Part shown: positions 34,557-43,290 of the stretch, in pieces
Layout: each line of letters starts with the position of its first letter
Position numbering within the stretch: the stretch's first letter is position 1
Origin: Hyphomicrobiales bacterium
GTDB taxonomy: Bacteria > Pseudomonadota > Alphaproteobacteria > Rhizobiales > Beijerinckiaceae
Assembly (NCBI GenBank): GCA_027483795.1
Contig: JAIXTT010000039.1
Span: 1 to 61,569 of the forward strand
Direction of reading: 5' to 3'
DNA length: 61,569 bases
Notes under the pieces: generated by a model
What the model was told of the DNA's origin: nothing
Database searches by the model: none
The model's input: only the letters and a program-made list of their open reading frames with translations
Position numbers and translations under genes: made by a program

Positions 34557-34937
34557 TCAACCGCGATAAAGCGCGGTCATCGCCGCCCGGATTTCGGCAT
34601 CGAGGCCGAGATCCTGCGTGAGGATCGTCGCCGCACGAAGAGCCTTGAGGCCGAGTTCGGGATCGCCCGCCTGCGCAGAATTCTCGAGCAGGGCGAGCAG
34701 CCTCTCCTTCGTCTCCGCCATGACCCGCGGTTGAAGCAGCGCCGAGTCGAACCGATCCGGCGCCGTCATCATCGGGATCCGCTCGTCGAGGCTCGGCGGA
34801 CGCAGGATCTCGTCGAGCGGCGAGGACTCGGGGACGAATTGCGGCGCAAGCTCTCCCTCGGTGGGCAGATGCGTCTCGTCGACGGCCCGCCATCGCGAGA
34901 TGCTCTCGACGCCGATGTCGAAGCCGCGGATCTTCAT
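34557..34937 (-). CDS. Small helical protein, possible chaperone of tip-like proteins
   Basis: A 126-residue protein, last in a minus-strand operon. The first half is mostly extended or disordered (ESISRWRAVDETHLPTEGE); the second half is two to three helices (AETKERLLALLENSAQAGDPELGLKALRAATILTQDLGLDAEI), TPR-like in spacing and similar in style to SctG proteins. Its ATG overlaps the preceding stop (ATGA). It may chaperone the large secreted proteins encoded just before it. No family is recognised with confidence. Confidence 0.55.
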   Translation of the reverse strand: MKIRGFDIGVESISRWRAVDETHLPTEGELAPQFVPESSPLDEILRPPSLDERIPMMTAPDRFDSALLQPRVMAETKERLLALLENSAQAGDPELGLKALRAATILTQDLGLDAEIRAAMTALYRG

Positions 34938-36463
34938 ACGTCACCTGCCGAAAGCACGGCGTAGATCATTTCCAGCATGCGGCCGTTCGCACGCGTGGCA
35001 AGGTCCGAATGCTTGTTCCGTTCGGCTTCGGTCTTGTTCAACCGGCTCGTCTTCATCTGCGTATCGTCGGAGATGAGCTGGATCTGGTCGATCAGATTCG
35101 AGCCGAAACCGTCCCAGACGCGCTTGGCGTAAGCCTTCAGCGTAACGTCGCCGCTGTCGCTGATCATGTCGAACTTCGGGCGCTGCCAGGAATTGTTCTT
35201 CTCGAGCGGGTGTTCGACGCTGGGACTGCCCGCATCGAACATGTTGATCACGCGTTTGGCCGTCTCGCCGAGTTCCGAGTAATTCGAGATTTCGGTGAGG
35301 GTCTCGGAATCCTGCGCGACCTTCGTCGAGCTGATGTCGGTGCCGAGGCTGCCCGACGTGTTGTTCACGACCTTCTGCATCGCGACATAGGTCTCGATGA
35401 GGGCGCGCTGCTGATTGATCTCCTCCGTCAGCGACTTCACCTCGAAGGACTTGCGCATATTGGTGAGGAACTGCACGGAAGCGACGAGAGCGGGAGCGCT
35501 CATGCGCCCCTTCGTCTTCGTTTCGTTGTCCGTGAGCATGGCGCGAATGCGGGTATTGAGATCCAGAATGGCCTGCTCGTTCGTCACCAGAATGGTGTAG
35601 GACTTCTTGAGCGAAACACCCTGGTCGAGGCCGATCACGTTCGCATAGCGCCCGGTCGTCGCGTCCTTCGTCTCCTCCGGAACCGTCGAATAGCGGTAAG
35701 CGAGCGTATAGCGCTTCTTGATGTCTTCGAGTTGGGTCTTGATCTGGGCGAGATCGAACATCGCCTTCTCGGCCAACGTCGCCTTGATCAACGTGACGCC
35801 GTCCTTGAAATACGACACCTCCGTCTCGGTCATGGACGAATCCGTCGTGACGAAGCCGTCCGCATAAGTGTCGCATTGGGTCTCGAGGTCCGTTCGGACG
35901 GCATCCGAGCCCTGATCGCCCGACGGCGAGAGATTGAAGCGGACCGCAGCGCCGTTCGTCGCGTTCTTGAAGGACTCCGTCGCCGCGATCGCGGTCTGAT
36001 CGTTCTTTCCCAGGGCCATCAGATCGAAGCGGGACAGATGCTCCACGAGATGAACGCGGGAGCGGTCGGCGCTCATGACCGCGGTCAACGTGCTGCCATA
36101 GGCATAGGTCGCGCCGCCGAGGATCAGGGACTTCGGTGTCCCCGTGCCGTTCTTCTCCAGATATTCGAGCTGCCAGGCGGTATGCCAGTCGACGAAATCG
36201 GCCATAAGGTCCTGAGACGTCGGCGATTCATCGAAACGCGAGGGCTTGGTCAGGACGGAGGAGAAGCTCGTGGCCGCCGTCGCGGCGTCGTAGACGGGGA
36301 AGAGCGTCGCCGCGTCCGTCCTGATCGTCGGCTTCGGCGGCGCGCCGTCCGTCGCTTCCGCGAGATCGACATAGGGCTGCTCATTGGCGATCGAAGGCAC
36401 GGAGCCTGCGGCGCTGCGCGGCATGCCCTCGGTCAGCCTCAAGCTCTCCCAGAACGAGCTCAT
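34934..36463 (-). CDS. Large secreted type III protein, possible needle-tip protein (paralog 1)
   Basis: A 509-residue hydrophilic protein without membrane segments. It is paralogous to the 592-residue product of the upstream gene: both share a DAA(T/N)(L/I)FP segment near residue 50-65, an F(V/L)xWH motif near 90, a helical section with NQQRALIETYVAMQKVV, and a C-terminal amphipathic helix (KHSDLATRANGRMLEMIYAVL). A polar central globule between helical ends is the layout of tip proteins such as LcrV and IpaD, which are about 320-340 residues. Functional assignment is inference. It is coupled to both neighbours. Confidence 0.5.
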   Translation of the reverse strand: MSSFWESLRLTEGMPRSAAGSVPSIANEQPYVDLAEATDGAPPKPTIRTDAATLFPVYDAATAATSFSSVLTKPSRFDESPTSQDLMADFVDWHTAWQLEYLEKNGTGTPKSLILGGATYAYGSTLTAVMSADRSRVHLVEHLSRFDLMALGKNDQTAIAATESFKNATNGAAVRFNLSPSGDQGSDAVRTDLETQCDTYADGFVTTDSSMTETEVSYFKDGVTLIKATLAEKAMFDLAQIKTQLEDIKKRYTLAYRYSTVPEETKDATTGRYANVIGLDQGVSLKKSYTILVTNEQAILDLNTRIRAMLTDNETKTKGRMSAPALVASVQFLTNMRKSFEVKSLTEEINQQRALIETYVAMQKVVNNTSGSLGTDISSTKVAQDSETLTEISNYSELGETAKRVINMFDAGSPSVEHPLEKNNSWQRPKFDMISDSGDVTLKAYAKRVWDGFGSNLIDQIQLISDDTQMKTSRLNKTEAERNKHSDLATRANGRMLEMIYAVLSAGDV

Positions 36464-36470
36464 CTTACGC

Positions 36471-38249
36471 TTACCCCGCCCTCAGAATGCTCTGCAGCGT
36501 ATCGAACATCTTGTTGACCGCATTGTTGGCCAATTCGAAATGCCGCGCCTGCTCCTTGTCGAGGTTCGAAACCTTGTTCTGGACGATCTGCGCATCTTGT
36601 TGGACCAAAGTGGTGCGGTCGCTCACTTTCTGCGCATACTGGTCCCATGTGCTGGCGAGCCGCGATATGGCTCCAGCATACATGTAGTATGTGCCATTTA
36701 TCTTTCTGATTGTATAGAATGTATTCGTATATGAATTCGTTGAACCATTGTATTGTGAGTTATTTCCACTGTATGTACCCGTATATCCAGTATGAAAAAT
36801 TTGGAACGTAGGCCGATCATTGAGGTTTCTTAATGTTTCGATCGGATGTTTTGTTTTCGGAACAAGATTTTCCCACATCGATATGGCCAACCTCTCCTCT
36901 GTCGAGAGACTGCTCATATCATTCGAAGTGTCTCCATCCTGATTTGGAAGGTCAACAATAGGCCTGTATTCATCACTTTTTGTACCAAAAGTGGATCTCG
37001 TTGACTGAATCATGATCTTCATGACCGCTATATCTTGCAGATAGCGGTTTTGTTGTCGCAATTCTTCTGCGCCCTGGTCAGATTGAGTTTGCTTTGCAAG
37101 ATTATATGACATCTGAAGTAAAAATATAATTCTTGGAACATCCAGTGATTTCGGTCTTATTCCATTAATATTACCCAAATAAATTTTTAAATTATCGACT
37201 TGAAGATTCCTTTTTTCCGTATCAACGAATTTATCGTAACCTTCAATAATAGTTGCGTTATCGTCAAGAGAAACGACGTTGTCCTTGAACAGGGCATTCG
37301 GATAGCCGTAGACGTTGACGGTTCCGACGCTGTCCGCACTGATGTTGACCGACTTCATTCCTCCGACGGTTTGGGCCGTCTTGCCGATCGCGAAGGCCAT
37401 CAGGCGGTCGAACCGGGTCTTGATCGCACTCGCCGCATCCACGAGCGCCTGCGGATCGAAGACTCCGCAATTGTCGAGCCTCGTCTTCAGGTTCTCGTAC
37501 TGCTGCGTGAAGAGCGCCTTGACCTCGTCGGACGGTCGGGTCGTCCCGGCGAGATCGGTGATCGCGGCGGTATTGGTGATCGTCGCGATGTAATCGGTAT
37601 CGATCTTCGACTTCAGGCTCGTCCGGGTCGCGGCGACGGCGTCGGACGGGAGCGTCGCATTCGCGCTGACGGGCTCGTAGCCCAGCTTCGCCGCCTGCCC
37701 CGTCGTCGAGGTGAACCAGGCGGGCACCTGGGCGAGCCGGGTCTGCGTGGCCAACGACATCGGAGCGATGTCGGCCTTCTGGAGATTTTCGATGGTGTAG
37801 AGCTTGTCGCCGGCGAGCGCCCCCTCGATGCCCGTCACCGCCCTCACCCCGATGAAGACCGAGATCGTCTTGCCGTCGACCGGGCCGAGCTTGACCCAGT
37901 TCTTCTCCGTCTCGCCGCTGAAGGCCGTGCCATACGCCCGGACATAATCGACCTGATAGGTCGAGTGCCATTTGAGGAATTCGTCGGGGCTCAGGGATGC
38001 GGGCGCCGTCGTGAAGGCGGCGGGTCGGCCGGAAGTCGCCAGATACTGCGTCGGAAAGATATTGGCCGCGTCGGTCTGCACATTGACCGAGACGGCGCCC
38101 TTCGCGCCCCCGGACATCTCCGTGTAGGGCTTTTCCTGAGAGGCCGTGTAGGTCTGGTCCGAGGCATCGCGGATTTCCGCATCGGTACGCGTGCGCGGCC
38201 GTTCTCCGATGATCGGATCGGTCAGTGTGGTCCAGGAAATCGTGGTCAC
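36471..38249 (-). CDS. Large secreted type III protein, possible needle-tip protein (paralog 2, mosaic)
   Basis: A 592-residue hydrophilic protein (GTG start), paralog of the 509-residue product next to it. It shares TDAANIFP, FLKWHSTYQVDYV, the central helix (QNRYLQDIAVMKIMIQS) and the C-terminal helix (ARHFELANNAVNKMFDTLQSIL). Bases about 36660-37260 (residues about 330-530) are strikingly AT-rich: sampled 60-base lines have 27-35 percent GC, against a clearly GC-rich flank. The reading frame stays open through it, so this is a mosaic gene, not a pseudogene. It includes an Asn/Ser/Tyr/Thr-rich stretch near residues 490-525. Function is unknown; a tip or extracellular appendage role is inferred. 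Confidence 0.55.
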   Translation of the reverse strand: MTTISWTTLTDPIIGERPRTRTDAEIRDASDQTYTASQEKPYTEMSGGAKGAVSVNVQTDAANIFPTQYLATSGRPAAFTTAPASLSPDEFLKWHSTYQVDYVRAYGTAFSGETEKNWVKLGPVDGKTISVFIGVRAVTGIEGALAGDKLYTIENLQKADIAPMSLATQTRLAQVPAWFTSTTGQAAKLGYEPVSANATLPSDAVAATRTSLKSKIDTDYIATITNTAAITDLAGTTRPSDEVKALFTQQYENLKTRLDNCGVFDPQALVDAASAIKTRFDRLMAFAIGKTAQTVGGMKSVNISADSVGTVNVYGYPNALFKDNVVSLDDNATIIEGYDKFVDTEKRNLQVDNLKIYLGNINGIRPKSLDVPRIIFLLQMSYNLAKQTQSDQGAEELRQQNRYLQDIAVMKIMIQSTRSTFGTKSDEYRPIVDLPNQDGDTSNDMSSLSTEERLAISMWENLVPKTKHPIETLRNLNDRPTFQIFHTGYTGTYSGNNSQYNGSTNSYTNTFYTIRKINGTYYMYAGAISRLASTWDQYAQKVSDRTTLVQQDAQIVQNKVSNLDKEQARHFELANNAVNKMFDTLQSILRAG

Positions 38250-38261
38250 GCGACGGCCTCC

Positions 38262-38654
38262 TCAGAGCTTCAAAACGGTGCGCTCGCGGCGCTCGTCCGC
38301 CGGGAACTCCGCCCCGGCGTCCTGCTCCTGCGGCAGGACCGCGCGCCTCCGACGACCGGCGCCGGGGCCCGGATCACGCCCCTCGGCGAGCATCTTCGTC
38401 CGGAAAAGACCCTGCACATGGTCGAGAAGCAGGTCGATCCGGTCGGAGAGTTCCTCCATCGTCCCGCAATTCGCGAAACTCTCCATGATCCGGTTCGCCG
38501 TCGGGTCGTCCTTCACGAAGGGCAGTTCGGCGATCTGCCGGAGCAATCCGTCCATGCGCGAAAAGACGTCGAACCAACGTCGAGCCTCGGCCGTCGGATA
38601 AGCCTCGACCAGCTTGGCCGCCTCGCGCCATGCGTCATCGATGGACAACGTCAA
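38262..38654 (-). CDS. Small helical protein at the head of the tip-like operon, probable chaperone
   Basis: A 130-residue protein whose first 85 residues form a helical bundle (DDAWREAAKLVEAYPTAEARRWFDVFSRMDGLLRQIAELPFV, MEELSDRIDLLLDHVQGLF) followed by a basic, Pro-rich tail. TTG 38654 is taken as start because GGAGGG stands 5 bases before it; longer frames have no such site. It precedes the 592-residue gene by 12 bases. Helical size and position fit a chaperone or FliS-like export partner. No family is recognised. Confidence 0.55.
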   Translation of the reverse strand: MTLSIDDAWREAAKLVEAYPTAEARRWFDVFSRMDGLLRQIAELPFVKDDPTANRIMESFANCGTMEELSDRIDLLLDHVQGLFRTKMLAEGRDPGPGAGRRRRAVLPQEQDAGAEFPADERRERTVLKL

Positions 38655-38932
38655 ATGGACCCTCCGAGTTTTGGAGAACGCGACGACGCATTGCCGCGTC
38701 ATCCGTAATCGTAGCAGCGATTTGCCCGACGCCGCAACGCACCGAACGATGTCCGCGGACCGCGGATCAATTCGTTTCATTCAGCTTCGGCGTGGTTCTT
38801 CATCGATCGAAGAACATACGGACGCCGCCGCTGCGATGTTTGATTTCTCTCTTCGAAGTACGTGATCCGATTGAAATAGGCTGCAAGTCGAAGGCAATTC
38901 TGGAATACTGGTGCTCGGGATTCGGTCGATCG
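38655..38932. promoter_or_regulatory. Divergent control region between tip-like operon and sctD operon
   Basis: A 278-base stretch between two divergent type III operons. It holds a perfect 7-base dyad GTTCTTC-ATCGATC-GAAGAAC at 38795-38815 and a CCGCGGACCGCGG repeat near 38753. A related half-site CTTCGAAG occurs at about 38849. The dyad is a good candidate operator, but no regulator is assigned. Bases 38830-38880 before sctD are AT-richer, as in a promoter. Confidence 0.5.
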
Positions 38933-41137
38933 ATGTCGCAGAAACTGCTGCTGAAGGTTCTGAACGGTTTGCAGTCCGGTGCGGAAGTCGCGCTGGAAAC
39001 GGGCGACTACGTCATCGGCTCGGGTGCGGAAGACGATCTCCAACTGCGTGACGTCAGTCTGAAGGCGGGGCATGCCCGGCTCCGGATCGGGAGCGAAGGC
39101 GCCGAGATCAAGGCGGAAGCCGGCGACATCCTTCTTTCGAACGGCGGCAGGCTCGAAGCCGGCGAAGACCGCTGGATGCGCCTCGAGCCGCTTGCGGTCT
39201 TCGTCTTGGGGACGACGCGGATATCGGTCGGCCCGCCCGAGGCGAATTGGGCTTCGATCAGCGACGACGAAGAATTCCGGAAATCGGCCCAGCCGGGCAT
39301 GCGCGGCGGTGCATCCGCGGCGCAGGACGAGGCCGCCGCCGGCGTGACGCCGGAACCGGAGGAAGCCTCCGCCCTCGAACTGCGACTGCAGGCCATGGGC
39401 CTTCCGCGCGGGGCCGCGGCGATCCGGGCGGGGACGCGACTCTGGAAACGGCATCCGAGCATCGCCGCCGGCGCAAGTTCGGCCGTCGTCGCGCTCATCT
39501 TCTCCTTCCTCGTCTTCGATCCGTTTTCCTCCGTGGCGCCGAGCCCTGCGCAGCGCGATCCTCGGGCCGATCGGGCCGCGATCGAGAAGGCCGTCGCGTC
39601 GTTGCCCTTCACGGACAAGGTGCGGGTCAGGCAGGAGGTCGACGGCCAGATCATCGTTCGGGGCATCATTCGGGACGCCGCGGAGCGCAGGGCGCTTCTC
39701 GGGGCTCTTGAAGCGACCCGGGCGCCCTTCCGTCCCCGCCTCGCCACATCGGACGCGATCCTCGCGGAGACGCGCAATCTTCTCGGACCTTACGTCTCGC
39801 GCGTGAGGTTCGCGCTGCGCGAGGACGGCGTCCTCGTACTGAACGGCTTCATCGCCGATCCGAGCGCGGCCGCCAAGACCCTCGAACTGATCCGCAATCA
39901 GGTCGCCGGACCCACCGACATCGATTCCACGAGGCTCAAGACCGGAGCCGATCTGGTCGCCGACGTGACCCGGATGGCGCGGGACGAAGGCATCGGCTCG
40001 AACGTCGTCTTCACCCTCGTCCGCACCGACTATTTGGAAGCGACGGGAGCGGTGCCCGCGGGACAGGTCGACGCTTGGGTCTCCGTCCTGATCAATTACG
40101 GCGACCTCTTCTCCGACAAATTGCCTCTCCGCTCGCTCGTTCAGATGGTCGCGGCGGGCGAAACCCGCCCGAGCGAGACGCCCGGCCGCCCCGTCATCAT
40201 CGGCGGCAGCGACGGCGACGGCCGCGTGCTCGATCTCCAAAGGCTCAGGACGGGCCGTTTCTCGGCCGCCGACATCTTCGCGCAGGACGGCGGTTCGACG
40301 GCGCCGTTCATGACGACGAAGCCGCCCGCGGCCGCGATCGCGCCCTCCCCCGCGGCACCGGCGGCAGCGGCGACACCGCGCCTCTCGCTGCGACCCCTGC
40401 CGTTCGAGAACGGCGGAACGGACGAGGGCTTCGCCGATCCGATGAAGGTCATCGAGCGCTGGGCGTCGGGCGCGACGCCGGCCGATGATGCGGAAAAGCG
40501 TCGCTTCAGCCGTTTGGACAGGCTGCTCGGCCGCACCACGGCTTCGCCCGGGGACAATATCTTCAAGGCGACGCTGCTGGCCCGCGGAACGACGCAACGC
40601 CCCTTCGACGCCTGTCGGGAAGCGACTCCCGCCGAAGCAACGGAACTCCACAAGGCTCTGGTCTGGCTCGATCTTCTGAGTACGGTCGACGGTCTTTCGA
40701 TCAAGACGCTGGCCCGCGAGACGCAGTTGAACGTCGCCGAGGTCATGCTCGCGCCGCAACGGGCGCAGGACTGCCTCGCTCGGGTCAGAAACCGCGATAC
40801 TGCGGCTCGGGTGGCGTCCTCGGTCTTTCTGGGCGAGGCGTCGGTCAATCCGGACTTCGTCGTCTATCTCTCGCGCGACGTCCAGACCGGCCGGCTCCGG
40901 CTCAGCGGAGCCCGCACCGAATTCGACAACACTTACGTCGTGGACGCGGAGGGCCGCTTCCTGCGCAGCGGGACGTCGATCGACGTCTATTCGCGGATCT
41001 GGAGCATCGGCGAGACCGGGCTCGTCGTCGAGAAGGCCGACGGCATCGAAATCCAGGTCTATGATCGCGGGCTCGCTTGGCTGTCGCGTCGGGTCTACGA
41101 CGCGGGCGCCGTGCGATCGGATCGGGCCGTTCCGTAA
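38933..41137 (+). CDS. sctD: Type III inner-membrane ring protein SctD, with long C-terminal extension
   Basis: Outer component of the inner-membrane ring, 734 residues. Residues 1-100 form the cytoplasmic FHA-like domain (KVLNGLQSGAEVALETGDYVIGS, then DLQLRD), which contacts the sorting platform. A linker and a single membrane helix (about 178-200, SSAVVALIFSFLVF) follow, then periplasmic ring-building domains (about 215-400). Typical SctD stops near 400-430 residues; here a further 330 residues follow after a Pro/Ala linker (about 455-490). That extension is soluble and unrecognised. Start ATG 38933 follows the control region; the stop overlaps the sctW ATG (TAATG). Confidence 0.88.
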   Translation: MSQKLLLKVLNGLQSGAEVALETGDYVIGSGAEDDLQLRDVSLKAGHARLRIGSEGAEIKAEAGDILLSNGGRLEAGEDRWMRLEPLAVFVLGTTRISVGPPEANWASISDDEEFRKSAQPGMRGGASAAQDEAAAGVTPEPEEASALELRLQAMGLPRGAAAIRAGTRLWKRHPSIAAGASSAVVALIFSFLVFDPFSSVAPSPAQRDPRADRAAIEKAVASLPFTDKVRVRQEVDGQIIVRGIIRDAAERRALLGALEATRAPFRPRLATSDAILAETRNLLGPYVSRVRFALREDGVLVLNGFIADPSAAAKTLELIRNQVAGPTDIDSTRLKTGADLVADVTRMARDEGIGSNVVFTLVRTDYLEATGAVPAGQVDAWVSVLINYGDLFSDKLPLRSLVQMVAAGETRPSETPGRPVIIGGSDGDGRVLDLQRLRTGRFSAADIFAQDGGSTAPFMTTKPPAAAIAPSPAAPAAAATPRLSLRPLPFENGGTDEGFADPMKVIERWASGATPADDAEKRRFSRLDRLLGRTTASPGDNIFKATLLARGTTQRPFDACREATPAEATELHKALVWLDLLSTVDGLSIKTLARETQLNVAEVMLAPQRAQDCLARVRNRDTAARVASSVFLGEASVNPDFVVYLSRDVQTGRLRLSGARTEFDNTYVVDAEGRFLRSGTSIDVYSRIWSIGETGLVVEKADGIEIQVYDRGLAWLSRRVYDAGAVRSDRAVP

Positions 41138-42303
41138 TGAACACCTCCGTTCCATCCGATTTCGGTCGGATCGCAGCACAGACCATCGCGTCGCCGCAGG
41201 GTTCCGGGGCCGTTTCCGAAAAGCTCGGCAAATACGGCGGCGAGGAGGTCCGGGTCAGCACGGCCGCCGAGAAGCTCGCCGAATCGTCCGAGGAACTGGG
41301 CATGTCGGTCGCCCATCGGGCGGACCGCAAATCGCTGCAGCAGCGCGAGATCCGGCAAGGGCGCGCCGCCAATATCGAAGCCTTGGCGCGGATATCCGAA
41401 TATCTCGACCAACTGCCCGACATGCCGAGCGAAGCCAAACTGAAGAGCCTCGTGGAGGAACTTCAGGGCTATATGAACCGCACCTCGGAGCGCGGCGGCG
41501 GGCGACCGACGAAGGAAGACGTGCTGGCCGCTCTTCAGCGTTTCGATGCCGATCCGACCCACCAATTCGCGGCGCTCGAAATCGCCGCATCCTATTTCGC
41601 CGGCGTCGACGAAGCTCTCGAAGCGGCGCTCGAGGATGCGAAGCTCGAATTCGAGCGCGAGGATCTGGCGCGCGAAGTCCGGGCGGGCTTCGCCGTGGCC
41701 AAGCTCGCGCACGAGGCCAAGCAGACGCTCGAAACCGACCCCGCCGCCGTCCGCGAGACCTATCGGCGGATGCTGCGCGAGCAGAAGCATATGGGGCAAT
41801 TGTTCGACGAACTCAGCGCCTTCGACGGGCTCAAGAAGTTCGACGAGATCGTGGAACTGTTCCTCGAGGCGGCGGGGCAGGATCTCCGCAGCACCGGGCC
41901 TTCGACCGATCCCCGCTTCCTCGGCGAAATCCTCACGGAACTGGGCAAGCTGAAGCGTCTCAATTCCGTATTCCGGCTCTCGGACCAGCAGATCGAAAAG
42001 GCGCTGCGCCTGATCGCGGAGGCGGAACGCCCGACCGTGGCGCCGACGACCCTGACGAGCCGCCTGCTGCATTTCTGCGCGAAGCCCTCTCCGGCGGTCA
42101 CCGACGCGATGGGCATCTTCGAAGGCCATCTGCACCGGCCCGCCCGCGTGCTGGTTCATCTCGGCAACGGCCTGAAGGCCCTCTATGACCTCGTTCCCGA
42201 CGACGTGCTGCCCGGAGTCGGCGCGAGGGGCTCGCAGAACGAGGCGCTGATCTCTTGGCTCACCGACCTCGCCGAGCGCGAGGAAGCGGATTACGCAGGC
42301 TGA
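41137..42303 (+). CDS. sctW: Type III gatekeeper SctW (YopN/InvE/HrpJ family)
   Basis: Cytoplasmic gatekeeper of 388 residues that holds back effectors until translocators are exported. The N-terminal 60 residues are polar and carry chaperone-binding and secretion signals, as in YopN. Residues 70-260 match the HrpJ-like helical domain (LEYLDQLPDMP-like SEYLDQLPDMPSEAKLKSLVEELQGYM, and the LAAL..FDADPTHQFAALEIA segment). A further helical domain follows. It is coupled to sctD by an overlapping start and probably depends on the small chaperone gene that follows. Confidence 0.86.
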   Translation: MNTSVPSDFGRIAAQTIASPQGSGAVSEKLGKYGGEEVRVSTAAEKLAESSEELGMSVAHRADRKSLQQREIRQGRAANIEALARISEYLDQLPDMPSEAKLKSLVEELQGYMNRTSERGGGRPTKEDVLAALQRFDADPTHQFAALEIAASYFAGVDEALEAALEDAKLEFEREDLAREVRAGFAVAKLAHEAKQTLETDPAAVRETYRRMLREQKHMGQLFDELSAFDGLKKFDEIVELFLEAAGQDLRSTGPSTDPRFLGEILTELGKLKRLNSVFRLSDQQIEKALRLIAEAERPTVAPTTLTSRLLHFCAKPSPAVTDAMGIFEGHLHRPARVLVHLGNGLKALYDLVPDDVLPGVGARGSQNEALISWLTDLAEREEADYAG

Positions 42304-42317
42304 CGGAGCGCAACGCC

Positions 42318-42686
42318 TTGGATTCCAGAACACGATCGGCGATCGAGGATTTCGGGCGGCTTCTCGGGCTGTCCCCGAACTTCGACGCCGCGGGCCGCTC
42401 GGCCTTCGAATTCTCCGACTCGGGCCGCCTCACTTTCGCGGAGGCGGAAGACGGGAGGGAGATCGTCGTCTCGCTCGGCTTCGAGACGAGTTCGGTCGCT
42501 TCCGCCGGACGTGCGCTGCTGCTTCAGGGCGGCTATGACGGAGCCCGCCGGCGCGTGCTCGCCGTAGCCGCTGCGGACGATCGGCGCATCGTGCTGGCCG
42601 TGCGGCAGAAAGTGGCCGGCGTCGACGCGCAGGCGCTCGTCGCCTGCTTCGAGTATCTGAAGGAGCGGAGGCGGACGATCCGCTGA
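42318..42686 (+). CDS. CesT-like class I chaperone (SctW-linked)
   Basis: A 122-residue protein with the class I chaperone pattern: N-terminal helix (RSAIEDFGRLLGLSP), strands (SAFEFSDSGRLTFAEAEDGREIVVSLGFE), and a last helix (DAQALVACFEYLKERRR). TTG 42318 is chosen as start because it gives the standard length; the frame is open further into sctW. It follows sctW immediately, as SycN/YscB-type partners follow or precede yopN. Function is inferred. Confidence 0.62.
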   Translation: MDSRTRSAIEDFGRLLGLSPNFDAAGRSAFEFSDSGRLTFAEAEDGREIVVSLGFETSSVASAGRALLLQGGYDGARRRVLAVAAADDRRIVLAVRQKVAGVDAQALVACFEYLKERRRTIR

Positions 42687-42725
42687 TCCGAACACGCGGA
42701 TTCCGATTTCCGGCATGGAGAGAAC

Positions 42726-43124
42726 ATGAGCGCCGACACTTCGAACACCGACGCCTTCGGGGTCACGATCGATCCGAAGACCATGCAGGATCTCGTGGAG
42801 GCCGGATTCCTCGCCGCGTCGAGGAACATGGCCCCCGTTGCGCTCGACGTCTTCGCGGCGGTGATCGCGGCCCGGCCCGGCCTCGCCGCGGGCTATATCG
42901 GGACGGCCTACGCCCTTCTCGGCGCGGGGATGCCGGAAAAGGCGGTGGAGGCCTTGCGCGACGCACCGCCCGGCATGGAGACCGACCTCTTCAAGGGCAT
43001 CGCGTCCCTGCGGGCGGGCCGCACGGAGGCGGGCCGCAAGCTTCTCGAACATGTCGCCAAATATGCCGATCAGGAAAATCTGCGTGACGTCGCAAAGGCG
43101 CTGATCGGCGAAGTCGAGGCGTGA
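42726..43124 (+). CDS. TPR-like type III protein (HrpB1/YscG-like)
   Basis: A 132-residue helical protein with two TPR-like repeats (AALDVFAAVIAARPGLAAGYIGTAYALLGAGMPEKAVEALRDAP, DLFKGIASLRAGRTEAGRKLLEHV). It resembles the HrpB1/HrpK and YscG class of small TPR chaperones. It lies between the SctW chaperone and sctI, so it may guard the inner rod or a nearby export substrate. A GGAGAG site lies before ATG 42726. Confidence 0.65.
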   Translation: MSADTSNTDAFGVTIDPKTMQDLVEAGFLAASRNMAPVALDVFAAVIAARPGLAAGYIGTAYALLGAGMPEKAVEALRDAPPGMETDLFKGIASLRAGRTEAGRKLLEHVAKYADQENLRDVAKALIGEVEA

Positions 43125-43290
43125 AATTCGGGCAGTCCGCATGTGGTTTCATCCGGACGACATTCACGGTCTCGAAATGAGTTTCGCGATACCGACTGAA
43201 CCCTCGCTGCAGCAACAGAATTCTTGATTGCGGCTTGAACAACCTTACACTGCACGCAACGCGGAATATTCCGATCGGAGCGATGATTCC

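Noticed and set aside
36471-38249. Pseudogene or frameshift because of the AT-rich block
   Set aside because: The frame is open through the block and the encoded residues align with the paralog.
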